Below are positions 22,447 to 29,562 of a stretch of 32,087 nt of DNA, in pieces; position 1 is the stretch's first letter; each line of letters starts with the position of its first letter. The translations under genes and the position numbers were made by a program. Where the stretch lies: positions 1 through 32,087 of the forward strand of contig JAJYTV010000001.1 in assembly GCA_021792885.1 (NCBI GenBank), in the 5' to 3' direction. Source of the stretch: Bacillota bacterium (GTDB lineage Bacteria; Bacillota; Sulfobacillia; JAJZYS01; JAJYTV01). The notes beneath the pieces were generated by a model. It saw only the letters and a program-made list of their open reading frames with translations. It made no database searches and was not told the origin of the DNA.

Positions 22447-23574
22447 ATGGCGAAGGACTACTACGAGGTGCTCGGCGTCCCGCGGGGGGCGTCCGAAGAA
22501 GAGATCAAGAAGGCCTTCCGCCAGCTCGCGCGGACCCACCACCCGGACCGCAACCCCGGCGACAAGGAGGCGGAGGAGCGCTTCAAGGAGATCGGCGAGG
22601 CGTACTCCGTCCTCTCGGATCCCGAGAAGCGCGCGCGCTACGACCAGTTCGGCTCGGCGGACGGGCCAGGTCCCGGCGCGGGCGGCTTCTCCGGCGGGTT
22701 CGGCGGCGGCGGCAGCCCCTTCGGCGACATCGGCGACATCTTCGACGCCTTCTTCGGCGGCGGCGCGGGCGGGCAGCGCCGCAGCGGCCCGGCGCGCGGC
22801 GAGGACCTGCGCGTCGACATGGAGCTGTCGCTCGAGGAATGCTTCCACGGCGTCGAACGCGAGGTGCGCCTGACGCGCCAGGAGAACTGTGCCGACTGCC
22901 AGGGCACCGGCGGCCGCAACGGCGAGAAGCCCGCGCGCTGCGCGCGCTGCGGCGGCACCGGCCAGGTGCAGCAGGCGCGCGACACGGCCTTCGGGCGGTT
23001 CGTCACCGCGCGGCCCTGCCCGGTCTGCCACGGCGCGGGGCAGACGGTGAAGGACCCGTGCCCGACCTGCCACGGCAGCGGGCGGCAGCGCCGCGCCCGC
23101 AGCCTCAAGGTGCGCATCCCGCCAGGCGTCGGGGACGGCGCACGGGTGCGCCTCTCCGGCGAGGGCGAGCCCGGCCAGCGGGGCGGCCCGGCCGGCGACC
23201 TCTACGTCTTTGTGCGCGAACACCCGCACGAGCGCTTCGTGCGCGAGGGCTCCGACCTGCACGTGGAGCTCTCGATCGGCTTCCCGGAGGCGGCGCTCGG
23301 CGACGAGTTCGACCTGCAGGGGATCGACGGGCAGGTCAAGGTGAAGGTGCCGGAGGGGACGCAGGCGGGACAGGAAATCCACCTGCGCGGCCGCGGCATG
23401 CCGCACCTGCGCGGCGGCGGGCGGGGCGACCTCGTCGTGCATGTCGCGCTCAAGGTTCCGCGCAGGCTCTCTTCGGAGGAGCGCGATCTCCTGCAGCGGC
23501 TGAAGGAAGTGCGAAACCGGGGTGGCGACGGTGACAAGGGCTTCTTCGGACGGGTCAAGGACGCGTTCCGCTGA
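22447..23574 (+). CDS. dnaJ: Chaperone DnaJ (Hsp40, type I)
   Basis: A 375-residue complete type I J-protein. The J domain starts AKDYYEVLGVPRGAS, with the DnaK-stimulating HPD at residues 32-34. A Gly/Phe-rich linker follows (GGFSGGFGGGGSPFGD), then four zinc repeats CADCQGTG, CARCGGTG, CPVCHGAG and CPTCHGSG, and two beta-barrel substrate-binding domains ending VKDAFR. It presents unfolded clients to DnaK. It follows grpE by 10 nt and its end overlaps the start of prmA by about 50 nt in another frame. DnaK must be encoded elsewhere for this protein to function. Confidence 0.97.
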   Translation: MAKDYYEVLGVPRGASEEEIKKAFRQLARTHHPDRNPGDKEAEERFKEIGEAYSVLSDPEKRARYDQFGSADGPGPGAGGFSGGFGGGGSPFGDIGDIFDAFFGGGAGGQRRSGPARGEDLRVDMELSLEECFHGVEREVRLTRQENCADCQGTGGRNGEKPARCARCGGTGQVQQARDTAFGRFVTARPCPVCHGAGQTVKDPCPTCHGSGRQRRARSLKVRIPPGVGDGARVRLSGEGEPGQRGGPAGDLYVFVREHPHERFVREGSDLHVELSIGFPEAALGDEFDLQGIDGQVKVKVPEGTQAGQEIHLRGRGMPHLRGGGRGDLVVHVALKVPRRLSSEERDLLQRLKEVRNRGGDGDKGFFGRVKDAFR

Positions 23575-24463
23575 CCTGCGGCTCGAGGTCTCGTGCGCGC
23601 CGGAGGCGGTCGAGGCCGTCGCCGAGATCCTGCGCGAGCAGGGGGCGCCGGGCGTCGCGATCGATGGGCTCACCTGGGCCGTCGACGGCGACGACGTGCG
23701 CCCCCTGCCGCAGCGCTCGGGCCCCGCGCGGGTCTTCTCGGTCGTGCCGGGGCAGGGAGCGGCGGAGATGCTGCGGGCGGTCGAGGAGGCACTCGCACGC
23801 CGCGTCGCGCCCTTCTTCGGCGCGGCGCAGGCGTCGCTCGCGGAGCTGCCCACCGAGGACTGGGTCGCGCACTACCGGAGGAGCGTGACCCCGGTGCTCG
23901 TCGCACCGGGGCTCGTCGTCGCGCCGCCCTGGGCCGAGGCCAGCGATGCGGCCCGGGGCGGCGAGCGCATCCTCTGGATCGAGCCGGGCGCCGCGTTCGG
24001 AACGGGCGACCACGCATCGACCCGCACGACCCTGCGCGCCGGCCTTTCGGCGTTGCGGGCGGGCGACGACGTGATCGACCTCGGCTGCGGCACCGGCATC
24101 CTCGGCGCGGCGGCGCTCTTGTTCGGGGCGGGCCGGCTGCGTGCCTACGACCTCGACCCGATGGCCGTTCAGGCGACGCGCGAGACCTTGCGCCGCAACG
24201 CACTTGGGGCGCACGTGCGCAAAGGCCCCTTGCCGCGGCGGGCGAGGCCGGCCGATCTCCTCTTCGCGAACCTGAGCGGCACGGTGCTGCGCCCGCTGCT
24301 CGGCCAGCTGCGGGGGGCGGTGCGCACGGGCGGCCACGCCGCGCTCGGCGGGGTGCTGCGCGAGGACCCGGGCTTCCTCGATGACTGCCGCGCCGCGGGC
24401 TTCAGGGTGGAGCGCACGGAGGTCGAGGGCGACTTCCAGGCGATCTTGTGCCGGCGGCCCTAG
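23522..24463 (+). CDS. prmA: Ribosomal protein L11 methyltransferase
   Basis: A 313-residue SAM-dependent methyltransferase that trimethylates ribosomal protein L11. The N-terminal substrate domain contains ELPTEDWVAHYRRSVTPV, and the catalytic domain has the family hallmark AFGTGDHASTRT, motif I DLGCGTGILG, the acidic strand AYDLDPMAV and LLFANLSGTVL (the PrmA ANL motif). The gene follows dnaJ as in most Bacillota. The GTG at 23522 overlaps the dnaJ 3' end; a GTG at 23531 is an alternative and the exact start cannot be decided from the weak Shine-Dalgarno sequences. The rsmE and mtaB genes that usually follow are not present. Confidence 0.9.
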   Translation: MATVTRASSDGSRTRSADLRLEVSCAPEAVEAVAEILREQGAPGVAIDGLTWAVDGDDVRPLPQRSGPARVFSVVPGQGAAEMLRAVEEALARRVAPFFGAAQASLAELPTEDWVAHYRRSVTPVLVAPGLVVAPPWAEASDAARGGERILWIEPGAAFGTGDHASTRTTLRAGLSALRAGDDVIDLGCGTGILGAAALLFGAGRLRAYDLDPMAVQATRETLRRNALGAHVRKGPLPRRARPADLLFANLSGTVLRPLLGQLRGAVRTGGHAALGGVLREDPGFLDDCRAAGFRVERTEVEGDFQAILCRRP

Positions 24464-24500
24464 GAATGGCTCCTGGGGCGCCCGAATAGAAAGGGCGGGG

Positions 24501-25547
24501 GTGGCGTTCTTGTCGCGCATTCGCGTCGCGGTCGTGTTCGGCGGGCAGTCCGCGGAGCACAGCGTCTCGCTGCAGTCGGCGCGGTTCGTGCTGTCGGCGC
24601 TGGATCCTTCCCGCTTCGAGGTCGTTCCGGTCGGCATCACCTCCGAAGGGCGCTTCCTCGTCGGCGGAGATCCGCTGAGGGCCCTCTCGGGCGAGGGGGG
24701 CGCCTCCGCCTCGACCGAGCTCGCCGTGCCGCAGGCGGCAGCGGAGGTGGCGGGCGTCGACGTCGTCTTCCCGGTGCTGCACGGGCCGCACGGGGAGGAC
24801 GGGACGCTGCAGGGCTTCCTTGAGCTGGCGGGCGTGCCGTATGTCGGCGCGGGCGTGCTCGGGTCGGCCGTGGGGATGGACAAGGCCGTGATGAAGATGG
24901 TGTTCGCCCAGGCCGGCCTCCCGATCGTGCCGTACCGCCTCCTCCTGCGCAGCGAGCTCGGCGACGACAACGAGGTCGCGCGTCGGCTCGAGGGCCTGCG
25001 CTACCCACTCTTCGTCAAGCCCGCGAACATGGGCTCGTCGGTCGGCATCTCGCGCGCCAAAGGGCCCGAGGAGCTCGGCGCGGCGCTCTTCGCGGCGGCG
25101 CGGCACGACCGGCGCATCGTCGTCGAGCAGGGGATCGACGCGCGCGAGATCGAGTGCGGCGTGCTCGGCAACGACCACCCGGAGGCGTCGGTGGTCGGCG
25201 AGGTGCTCTCTTCGAGCGAATTCTACGATTTTCAGGCGAAATACGACGGCTCGTCGGGCCTCGACATCCCGGCCAAGGTGCCGGCGGCGGCCGCGGAGGA
25301 AATGCGCGGCTACGCCGTGCGCGCCTTCCAGTCGATCGACGCGGCGGGCATGGCGCGCGTCGACTTCTTCCTCGAGCGCGGCACGGACCGCGTCTACGTG
25401 AACGAGATCAACACGATCCCGGGCTTCACGCGCTTTTCGATGTTCCCGTTGCTCTGGCAGGCCACGGGAGTGCCTTTCGACGCGCTCTGCGCCCGGCTCG
25501 TGGACCTCGCACTGGCGCGGGCCGCCGAGAGGAATCCGCGCGCCTAG
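24501..25547 (+). CDS. ddl: D-alanine--D-alanine ligase
   Basis: A 348-residue ATP-grasp ligase that makes the D-Ala-D-Ala dipeptide of peptidoglycan. It begins IRVAVVFGGQSAEHSVSL, with HGPHGEDGTLQGFLEL (substrate binding), GVLGSAVGMDKAVMK, PLFVKPANMGSSVGIS (ATP lid Lys), the omega loop FYDFQAKYDG with the Tyr typical of D-Ala rather than D-lactate ligases, and VNEINTIPGFTRFSMFP with the metal-binding Glu/Asn pair. The start is GTG at 24501 with AAGGGCGGGG upstream; TTG 24510 is possible. Its insertion between prmA and the HIT/rpsU genes is unusual. It is followed by a hairpin covering the next start codon. Confidence 0.95.
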   Translation: MAFLSRIRVAVVFGGQSAEHSVSLQSARFVLSALDPSRFEVVPVGITSEGRFLVGGDPLRALSGEGGASASTELAVPQAAAEVAGVDVVFPVLHGPHGEDGTLQGFLELAGVPYVGAGVLGSAVGMDKAVMKMVFAQAGLPIVPYRLLLRSELGDDNEVARRLEGLRYPLFVKPANMGSSVGISRAKGPEELGAALFAAARHDRRIVVEQGIDAREIECGVLGNDHPEASVVGEVLSSSEFYDFQAKYDGSSGLDIPAKVPAAAAEEMRGYAVRAFQSIDAAGMARVDFFLERGTDRVYVNEINTIPGFTRFSMFPLLWQATGVPFDALCARLVDLALARAAERNPRA

Positions 25548-25552
25548 GCAGA

Positions 25553-25579
25553 ATCGCCCCCTTTGAGGGGTGGGGCGAT
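25553..25579 (+). promoter_or_regulatory. Hairpin enclosing the HIT gene start codon
   Basis: ATCGCCCC (25553-25560) can pair with GGGGCGAT (25572-25579), which includes the first two bases of the HIT start codon. CCCC (25557-25560) can alternatively pair with GGGG at 25567-25570, which overlaps the Shine-Dalgarno sequence. It may be a ddl terminator, a translation switch, or both. Confidence 0.3.
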
Positions 25580-25919
25580 GGACTGCGTTTTCTGCGGCAT
25601 CGCGAACGGAACCGTTCCTGCGAGGCTCCTGCACGAGGGCGAGCGCGTCTTGGCGTTTGCGGACCTGAACCCGCAGGCCCCGACGCACATCCTGATCATC
25701 CCGCGCGCGCATTACGCGTCGATCCAGGACGTCCCCGCCGCCGAGTTCGGCATCATTGGCGAACTGACGGCAGTTGCGCAGGATTTGGCCCGCGCGCGTG
25801 GAATATGGCCAGCAGGGTATCGACTGGTCGTCAACGCAGGACCGGACGGGGGGCAGACGGTCGGTCACCTGCACGTTCACCTGCTCGCCGGCCGCCAGAT
25901 GACTTGGCCGCCAGGCTAG
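25578..25919 (+). CDS. HIT-family (histidine triad, HinT-like) hydrolase
   Basis: A 113-residue member of the HIT superfamily, which hydrolyses AMP-lysine, AMP-N or dinucleoside polyphosphate bonds. It starts MDCVFCGIANGTVPARLL with the zinc CxxC of this branch, contains FADLNPQAPTHILIIPRAHY and ends with the active-site triad GHLHVHLLAGRQM. The ATG at 25578 behind GAGGGG is preferred over an upstream GTG-like start at 25563. HIT genes often sit just before rpsU in Clostridia and thermophilic Bacillota, as here. Confidence 0.93.
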   Translation: MDCVFCGIANGTVPARLLHEGERVLAFADLNPQAPTHILIIPRAHYASIQDVPAAEFGIIGELTAVAQDLARARGIWPAGYRLVVNAGPDGGQTVGHLHVHLLAGRQMTWPPG

Positions 25920-25923
25920 TTCA

Positions 25924-25952
25924 TTGACGGCCAAAGGTTCTGTGCGTATACT
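25924..25952 (+). promoter_or_regulatory. rpsU promoter (TTGACG-N17-TATACT)
   Basis: TTGACG (25924-25929) begins four bases after the HIT stop; 17 bp later is TATACT (25947-25952), the best -10 in the window. The start would be near 25959, with a leader of about 34 nt before S21. Confidence 0.85.
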
Positions 25953-25992
25953 CGGATAGATTTAGCGTCGGCGCGAGGGGAGGTTTGGCTCC

Positions 25993-26169
25993 ATGTCCGA
26001 AGTCAAGGTCGGCAAGAACGAGACGTTGGAACAAGCCCTTCGCCGCTTCAAGCGCCAATGCCAGCGTGCCGGCGTACTCTCCGAGGTGCGCAGGCGGGAA
26101 CACTACGACAAGCCCAGCGTCCGCCGCAAGAAGAAGTCGGAGGCCGCGCGCAAGCGCCGTCACGGCTAG
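25993..26169 (+). CDS. rpsU: 30S ribosomal protein S21
   Basis: A 58-residue basic protein: SEVKVGKNETLEQALRRFKR, CQRAGVLSEVRRREHYDKP and a lysine/arginine-rich tail, which are the standard S21 features. S21 is near the anti-Shine-Dalgarno end of 16S rRNA and aids initiation. The ATG at 25993 is preceded by GGGGAGG. yqeY follows 14 nt after the stop, with its Shine-Dalgarno sequence in the gap, so the two form an operon, the usual rpsU-yqeY arrangement. Confidence 0.97.
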   Translation: MSEVKVGKNETLEQALRRFKRQCQRAGVLSEVRRREHYDKPSVRRKKKSEAARKRRHG

Positions 26170-26183
26170 GAGGTTCCGAAGCG

Positions 26184-26636
26184 TTGCTCAAGTCTCGGCT
26201 TGAGGAAGACATGCGCGCAGCGATGCGTTTGAAGGAGGCGGGCAAGGCCCGCCTCTCTGTCCTTCGCGTCGCGCTCGCCGCGGTAAAGAACGTGGAGATC
26301 GACCGCCGGCGCCCGCTCGAGGACGCGGAGGTGCTGGACGTGCTCACGCGCGAGGTGAAGAGCCGCAGAGACGTCCTGCCCGACTACGGGCGTTCCGGGC
26401 GCGCAGATCTCGTCGCCAAGATCGAGGGCGAGATCGCCGTCTTGCAGGAGTACCTGCCGGCGCAGCTGGGGGACGTGGAGATCGAGGCGATCGTGCGCGA
26501 GCGCATCGCCCAGCTCGGCGCCCAGGGTCCGCGCGACCTCGGCAAGGTGATGGGACCGGTGATGCAGGAGCTGCGCGGCAGGGCGGACGGCAAGCGCGTG
26601 CAGGAGATCGTGAAGCGCACGCTCGGCGCGAGCTAG
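26184..26636 (+). CDS. yqeY: YqeY/GatB C-terminal-like domain protein
   Basis: A 150-residue YqeY-family protein, related to the tail domain of GatB and other tRNA-dependent amidotransferases, probably binding tRNA or acting in translation quality control; its exact role is not established. Typical segments are LKSRLEEDMRAAMRLKEAGK, LSVLRVALAAVKNVEID, EYLPAQLGDVEIEAIV and DLGKVMGPVMQELRGRADGK. The start is TTG at 26184, behind AGGAGG that begins at the rpsU stop codon. It ends one base before the next gene, so transcription and probably translation are coupled. Confidence 0.94.
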   Translation: MLKSRLEEDMRAAMRLKEAGKARLSVLRVALAAVKNVEIDRRRPLEDAEVLDVLTREVKSRRDVLPDYGRSGRADLVAKIEGEIAVLQEYLPAQLGDVEIEAIVRERIAQLGAQGPRDLGKVMGPVMQELRGRADGKRVQEIVKRTLGAS

Positions 26637-26637
26637 G

Positions 26638-28083
26638 ATGGCGCTGCAGACGAGGCTCGCATCCGGCATCGGGCCGGAGGATGATGCGCTGTTGCGCGCG
26701 GCGCTGCAGCATGGCGTCTGGACCGACCCCCCGCTCGTCGGCGTCGCGAGCGCGCGCTTTGACGACGACGCGCTCACCGTCCTGCGCGAGTGGGCGGAGA
26801 GCTTCGCCCGGGAGGTCGTCACGGCGCAGTGGCGCCTGCCCGATCTTTCGGGCGTTCCCGTGTCGGAGGGGCTGCTGCGCGTCGCACTGCACGAGCTCGG
26901 GAACGGCACGGCGCTCGTCGTCCAGTCCAAGGGCTACGGCAACCTCGACGTTTCCGTGGGCTCCGCGCACGAGGCGGTGCGTCGCATCGCGGCCTTCGCC
27001 GCGGAACGCGGGGCGGGCGCGCTCGTACGCCTCTACTACCTGCACGCGACCTTCCTCAACTACCGCGCCTTGCGCTACTACGGCGAGATGCGCGGCGACG
27101 ACTTCGTCTTCGGACGCCTGCACCGGCCCTGGTGCGACTGGCGCCTCACGGAAGAGCTGCGGGCAGGGCTCGCGCTCGGGGAGATCGAGCCGATGCCCGG
27201 AGAGGGCGGTGGGCTGCGGCTGACGGAGCGCGGACTCGCGGCGACGGTGGCGCTGGAGGAGGCGTTCCGCAGCGCCGGCGTGCAGCATGCGCGCGACCTC
27301 ATGCGCGAGGGGTCGGCGCGCAACCTCGCGACCGACGCGCGCCGCGGCCTCTACCGCACGATGCCCGCGCTCGCGGAGCGCGCGCGGGCCCTGCAGGGGT
27401 ATATCGAGCAGCTGCAGCCGATCCGCCGCGCGGTCGAGGTGGGATCCGTCTCGGGCATGCTTGCGGTCTGGGCATCCGAGGGGCGGCTCGGCGACGCGGA
27501 GGCGATCTGCTGCGGCAGTTCGCAGGGGCGCCTCCTGCAGGTGCAGCACGACTTCGGCGGGCGCATCGCGATCATGCACTGCCTCTCGGACGGCAGCCTG
27601 CCGTTCGCGGACGGGTCGGTGGACCTCGCGGTGCTGCCGGCGACGCCCGTGCGCCAGTGGATGGCCGGGCTCCTGCAGGAGCTTTCCCGGATCCTGCGTC
27701 CCGGCGGCCGCGCCGTCCTCCTGACGTCGCGGGGCTGGCAGGACGCCTTCCCGCGCGAGGTGCGCCAGGCGATGCCCTCCGTCGGACTCGAGTTCCTCGC
27801 CCGCACCGACGCCGTGTACGCGGCGCAGGCGGCGAGCGACGCAGGCTTCGAGGTGCTGCGCGGCGAGGAGGAGTCGGTCGACGGCGAGGTGACGACGGGC
27901 GAGGCGCTCTACGCGCTGCTCGGCGAGACGGGCGTCCTCACGGAACTGCACCGCTGGATGCCGATCGCGGAGGCGGAGCGGCGCGAGGACGAGCTCTTCG
28001 ACGCCTGTGCCGCGGCGCTGCGCGCCGTCCACGGCCGCTGGCGCTTTGCGGTCAGCGAGGAGACGGTGCTGGCGCGCCGTTGA
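26638..28083 (+). CDS. Methyltransferase-like protein, unknown substrate
   Basis: A 481-residue protein with no signal peptide. The N-terminal half (about 1-260) is not recognised; it has a winged-helix-like strand pair near LRLTERGLAATVALEEAF. The C-terminal half resembles a class I SAM methyltransferase: motif I region VEVGSVSGMLAVWAS (degenerate, missing the usual GxGxG), then LPFADGSVDLAVLPATPVRQW and LSRILRPGGRAVLLTSRGW, the standard post-motif pattern. The motif I loss leaves SAM binding uncertain. Start ATG 26638 lies one base after the yqeY stop and has little Shine-Dalgarno of its own, so it appears to be the third gene of the rpsU operon. In Bacillus this position holds yqeZ/floA instead. 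Role in ribosome or tRNA modification is only a guess from context. Confidence 0.6.
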   Translation: MALQTRLASGIGPEDDALLRAALQHGVWTDPPLVGVASARFDDDALTVLREWAESFAREVVTAQWRLPDLSGVPVSEGLLRVALHELGNGTALVVQSKGYGNLDVSVGSAHEAVRRIAAFAAERGAGALVRLYYLHATFLNYRALRYYGEMRGDDFVFGRLHRPWCDWRLTEELRAGLALGEIEPMPGEGGGLRLTERGLAATVALEEAFRSAGVQHARDLMREGSARNLATDARRGLYRTMPALAERARALQGYIEQLQPIRRAVEVGSVSGMLAVWASEGRLGDAEAICCGSSQGRLLQVQHDFGGRIAIMHCLSDGSLPFADGSVDLAVLPATPVRQWMAGLLQELSRILRPGGRAVLLTSRGWQDAFPREVRQAMPSVGLEFLARTDAVYAAQAASDAGFEVLRGEEESVDGEVTTGEALYALLGETGVLTELHRWMPIAEAERREDELFDACAAALRAVHGRWRFAVSEETVLARR

Positions 28084-28216
28084 GGCATGGGTTCTGGATG
28101 CCGCGGCCGGCGCTGCGCGGATGCATCCACTTGCGCAACCATGCGCCCGGCCCTGCGGCATGCCGCCGATCGCGTGCGAGAGGACGCTTCTGCGTGATTG
28201 CAGGTTTGTCTCCAGC

Positions 28217-29008
28217 TCACCGGGGCTGCCACGTGATGCGGCCCGATCCGATCATGAACGTACCCGTTCCCAGCGTCGGGCTCTCGACGTAGACGAGACG
28301 GTCTCCCTTGAATCCGGTGATATGCAGCTCCCCGGCGCCTGCCACCTTGATGACGACGGGAGTCTGCGTCTTTTGGATGGTGAAGGTGATGAGAACGCCG
28401 GTCGAAGGTTGATCGGCGAGATCGCCGGCGGCGACCTCTCGGCTTGCGTCGATGAAGGCCACGGGCGCCAAGTGATAGAGGGCGCCGTCCACCGCGGCGT
28501 ACGCTTGCGGCATCCACGCCGTGGTGAGCGCCTCTGGTGGCCAGCCCCCGCCCACGTCCTCCTGTGCTGCACCCGTTTGGCCGTCCACGACGAAGAGCTC
28601 GAACTCCATCTGCGGCGGCGTGATCGGTCGAGGGGCTCCGGTGAATCCGAGGTTCGGTCCGGCGACCTCCACGACGTACGCGGATCGCGGATCGCCGGTA
28701 TGGCCTCCAACGAGGCCCGCAGGCTGGATGTAGATGACCTTCGCAAGCTTGCGGAGCGCTGGCCACAGCTGCAAGGATCGGATGATGGCGGACTTCGGCG
28801 ACACCCGATAGGAAGAGGGGGCCCTCGTGCGCCACAGGATATAGAGCGATGGCGTGGCGTAGGGCAGGGTGCGGTTCCAGGGCACGCGATGCACCGCAAT
28901 GCCGTCCACTTGGCCCGGGTACGTGAGTGGCGCTGTGGACGGCGCAGCTGTGGCGCAGCCCGCCGCAAGCATTGCGATCCCGATGACGGCGGCCATCAGT
29001 TTGTGCAT
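28217..29008 (-). CDS. Hypothetical lipoprotein
   Basis: A 263-residue protein with a clear lipoprotein signal peptide: MHKLMAAVIGIAMLAAGC, lipobox LAAGC with the Cys at 18. The mature part is beta-rich, with VHRVPWNRTLPYATP, AYVVEVAGPNLGF, FELFVVDGQTGA and GVLITFTIQK, and ends GRITWQPR. The VVDGQTGA segment is reminiscent of PepSY-like or protease-propeptide strands, but no family is recognised. The ATG at 29008 follows AGGAGAAGG. Codon use is somewhat less GC-biased than in neighbouring genes, so it may have been acquired. It lies between the rpsU operon (convergent) and the DUF5069 gene (same direction), separated from the latter by a terminator. Confidence 0.65.
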   Translation of the reverse strand: MHKLMAAVIGIAMLAAGCATAAPSTAPLTYPGQVDGIAVHRVPWNRTLPYATPSLYILWRTRAPSSYRVSPKSAIIRSLQLWPALRKLAKVIYIQPAGLVGGHTGDPRSAYVVEVAGPNLGFTGAPRPITPPQMEFELFVVDGQTGAAQEDVGGGWPPEALTTAWMPQAYAAVDGALYHLAPVAFIDASREVAAGDLADQPSTGVLITFTIQKTQTPVVIKVAGAGELHITGFKGDRLVYVESPTLGTGTFMIGSGRITWQPR

Positions 29009-29052
29009 GATGATGTGCCTTCTCCTGCCAGGATGGACCGGTTGATTGCAGC

Positions 29053-29080
29053 GGGGGGCGGGCCGAGCGGCCCGCCCCCC
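29053..29080. terminator. Terminator hairpin after the DUF5069 gene
   Basis: GGGGGGCGGGCC (29053-29064) and GGCCCGCCCCCC (29069-29080) pair perfectly around GAGC, 14 bases beyond the minus-strand stop. No U-tract. Confidence 0.7.
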
Positions 29081-29094
29081 GGTCTCCCTGCTGC

Positions 29095-29535
29095 TCAGCC
29101 CTGCGTCAGGTAGCGGTGGAACTCCGCCCAGTCGTCGAGCTGGTTCAGCTGGATGCCGACGCGCACGTCCTCGTCGCCGGTGAAGCCCGCGCCGCGCAGG
29201 ATCTCGCGGCGGCGGTCCTCGGGGAACTCGCGGCCGAGGATGTAGTCGTTCACCTGCTGGATCTTCTCCTGCGGCACGCTGCCGCCGAGCTCCTGGACGA
29301 CCCACGCCTCGAAGGCGGCATAGGTCGGGACCTTGTCGAGGAATGCGAGCACGCGCTCGCGGTCGAGTCCGAGGCCCTCCAGCACGACGCGGTCGAAGCC
29401 CTGGCCGCAGGCCGAGTAGCCCTCGGGCAGGAGGCCCTTCTTGTCGAGCAGCACCTTGGACCAAAGACGCGGCAGCTGCACCACGCCGAGGGGGCCCTTC
29501 GCGGAACTCGGCGCGATTGGCGGAACTTTCTGCAC
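29095..29535 (-). CDS. DUF5069-family protein
   Basis: A 146-residue soluble protein. The segments VQLPRLWSKVLLDKKGLLPE, ACGQGFDRVVLEGLGLD, FLDKVPTYAAFEAWV and IQLNQLDDWAEFHR fit the DUF5069 family, whose function is unknown. The start is GTG at 29535, behind GGGAGGG; an ATG two bases upstream is out of frame. It follows the XRE regulator by 27 nt in the same direction, so the pair is probably one operon ended by the hairpin at 29053-29080. Confidence 0.72.
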   Translation of the reverse strand: MQKVPPIAPSSAKGPLGVVQLPRLWSKVLLDKKGLLPEGYSACGQGFDRVVLEGLGLDRERVLAFLDKVPTYAAFEAWVVQELGGSVPQEKIQQVNDYILGREFPEDRRREILRGAGFTGDEDVRVGIQLNQLDDWAEFHRYLTQG

Positions 29536-29562
29536 ATCGATCCCTCCCGGATGGTCTTCGGA

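Noticed and set aside
21811..23853. 680-codon minus-strand frame opposite grpE and dnaJ
   Set aside because: Fully antisense to well-supported genes, with the Arg/Ala-rich composition typical of shadows.
24402..25934. Long minus-strand open frame opposite ddl and the HIT gene
   Set aside because: Antisense to two clear genes, rich in Arg/His/Glu repeats, no ribosome binding site, no recognisable motif.
26344..28161. 605-codon minus-strand frame opposite yqeY and the methyltransferase-like gene
   Set aside because: Shadow of GC-biased third positions, with low-complexity composition and no start signal.
28096..28166. Inverted repeats (GGATGC/GCATCC, GCGGCATGCCGC) between the methyltransferase-like gene and the lipoprotein
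   Set aside because: Short arms and poor stem compared with the other terminators; common in GC-rich DNA.
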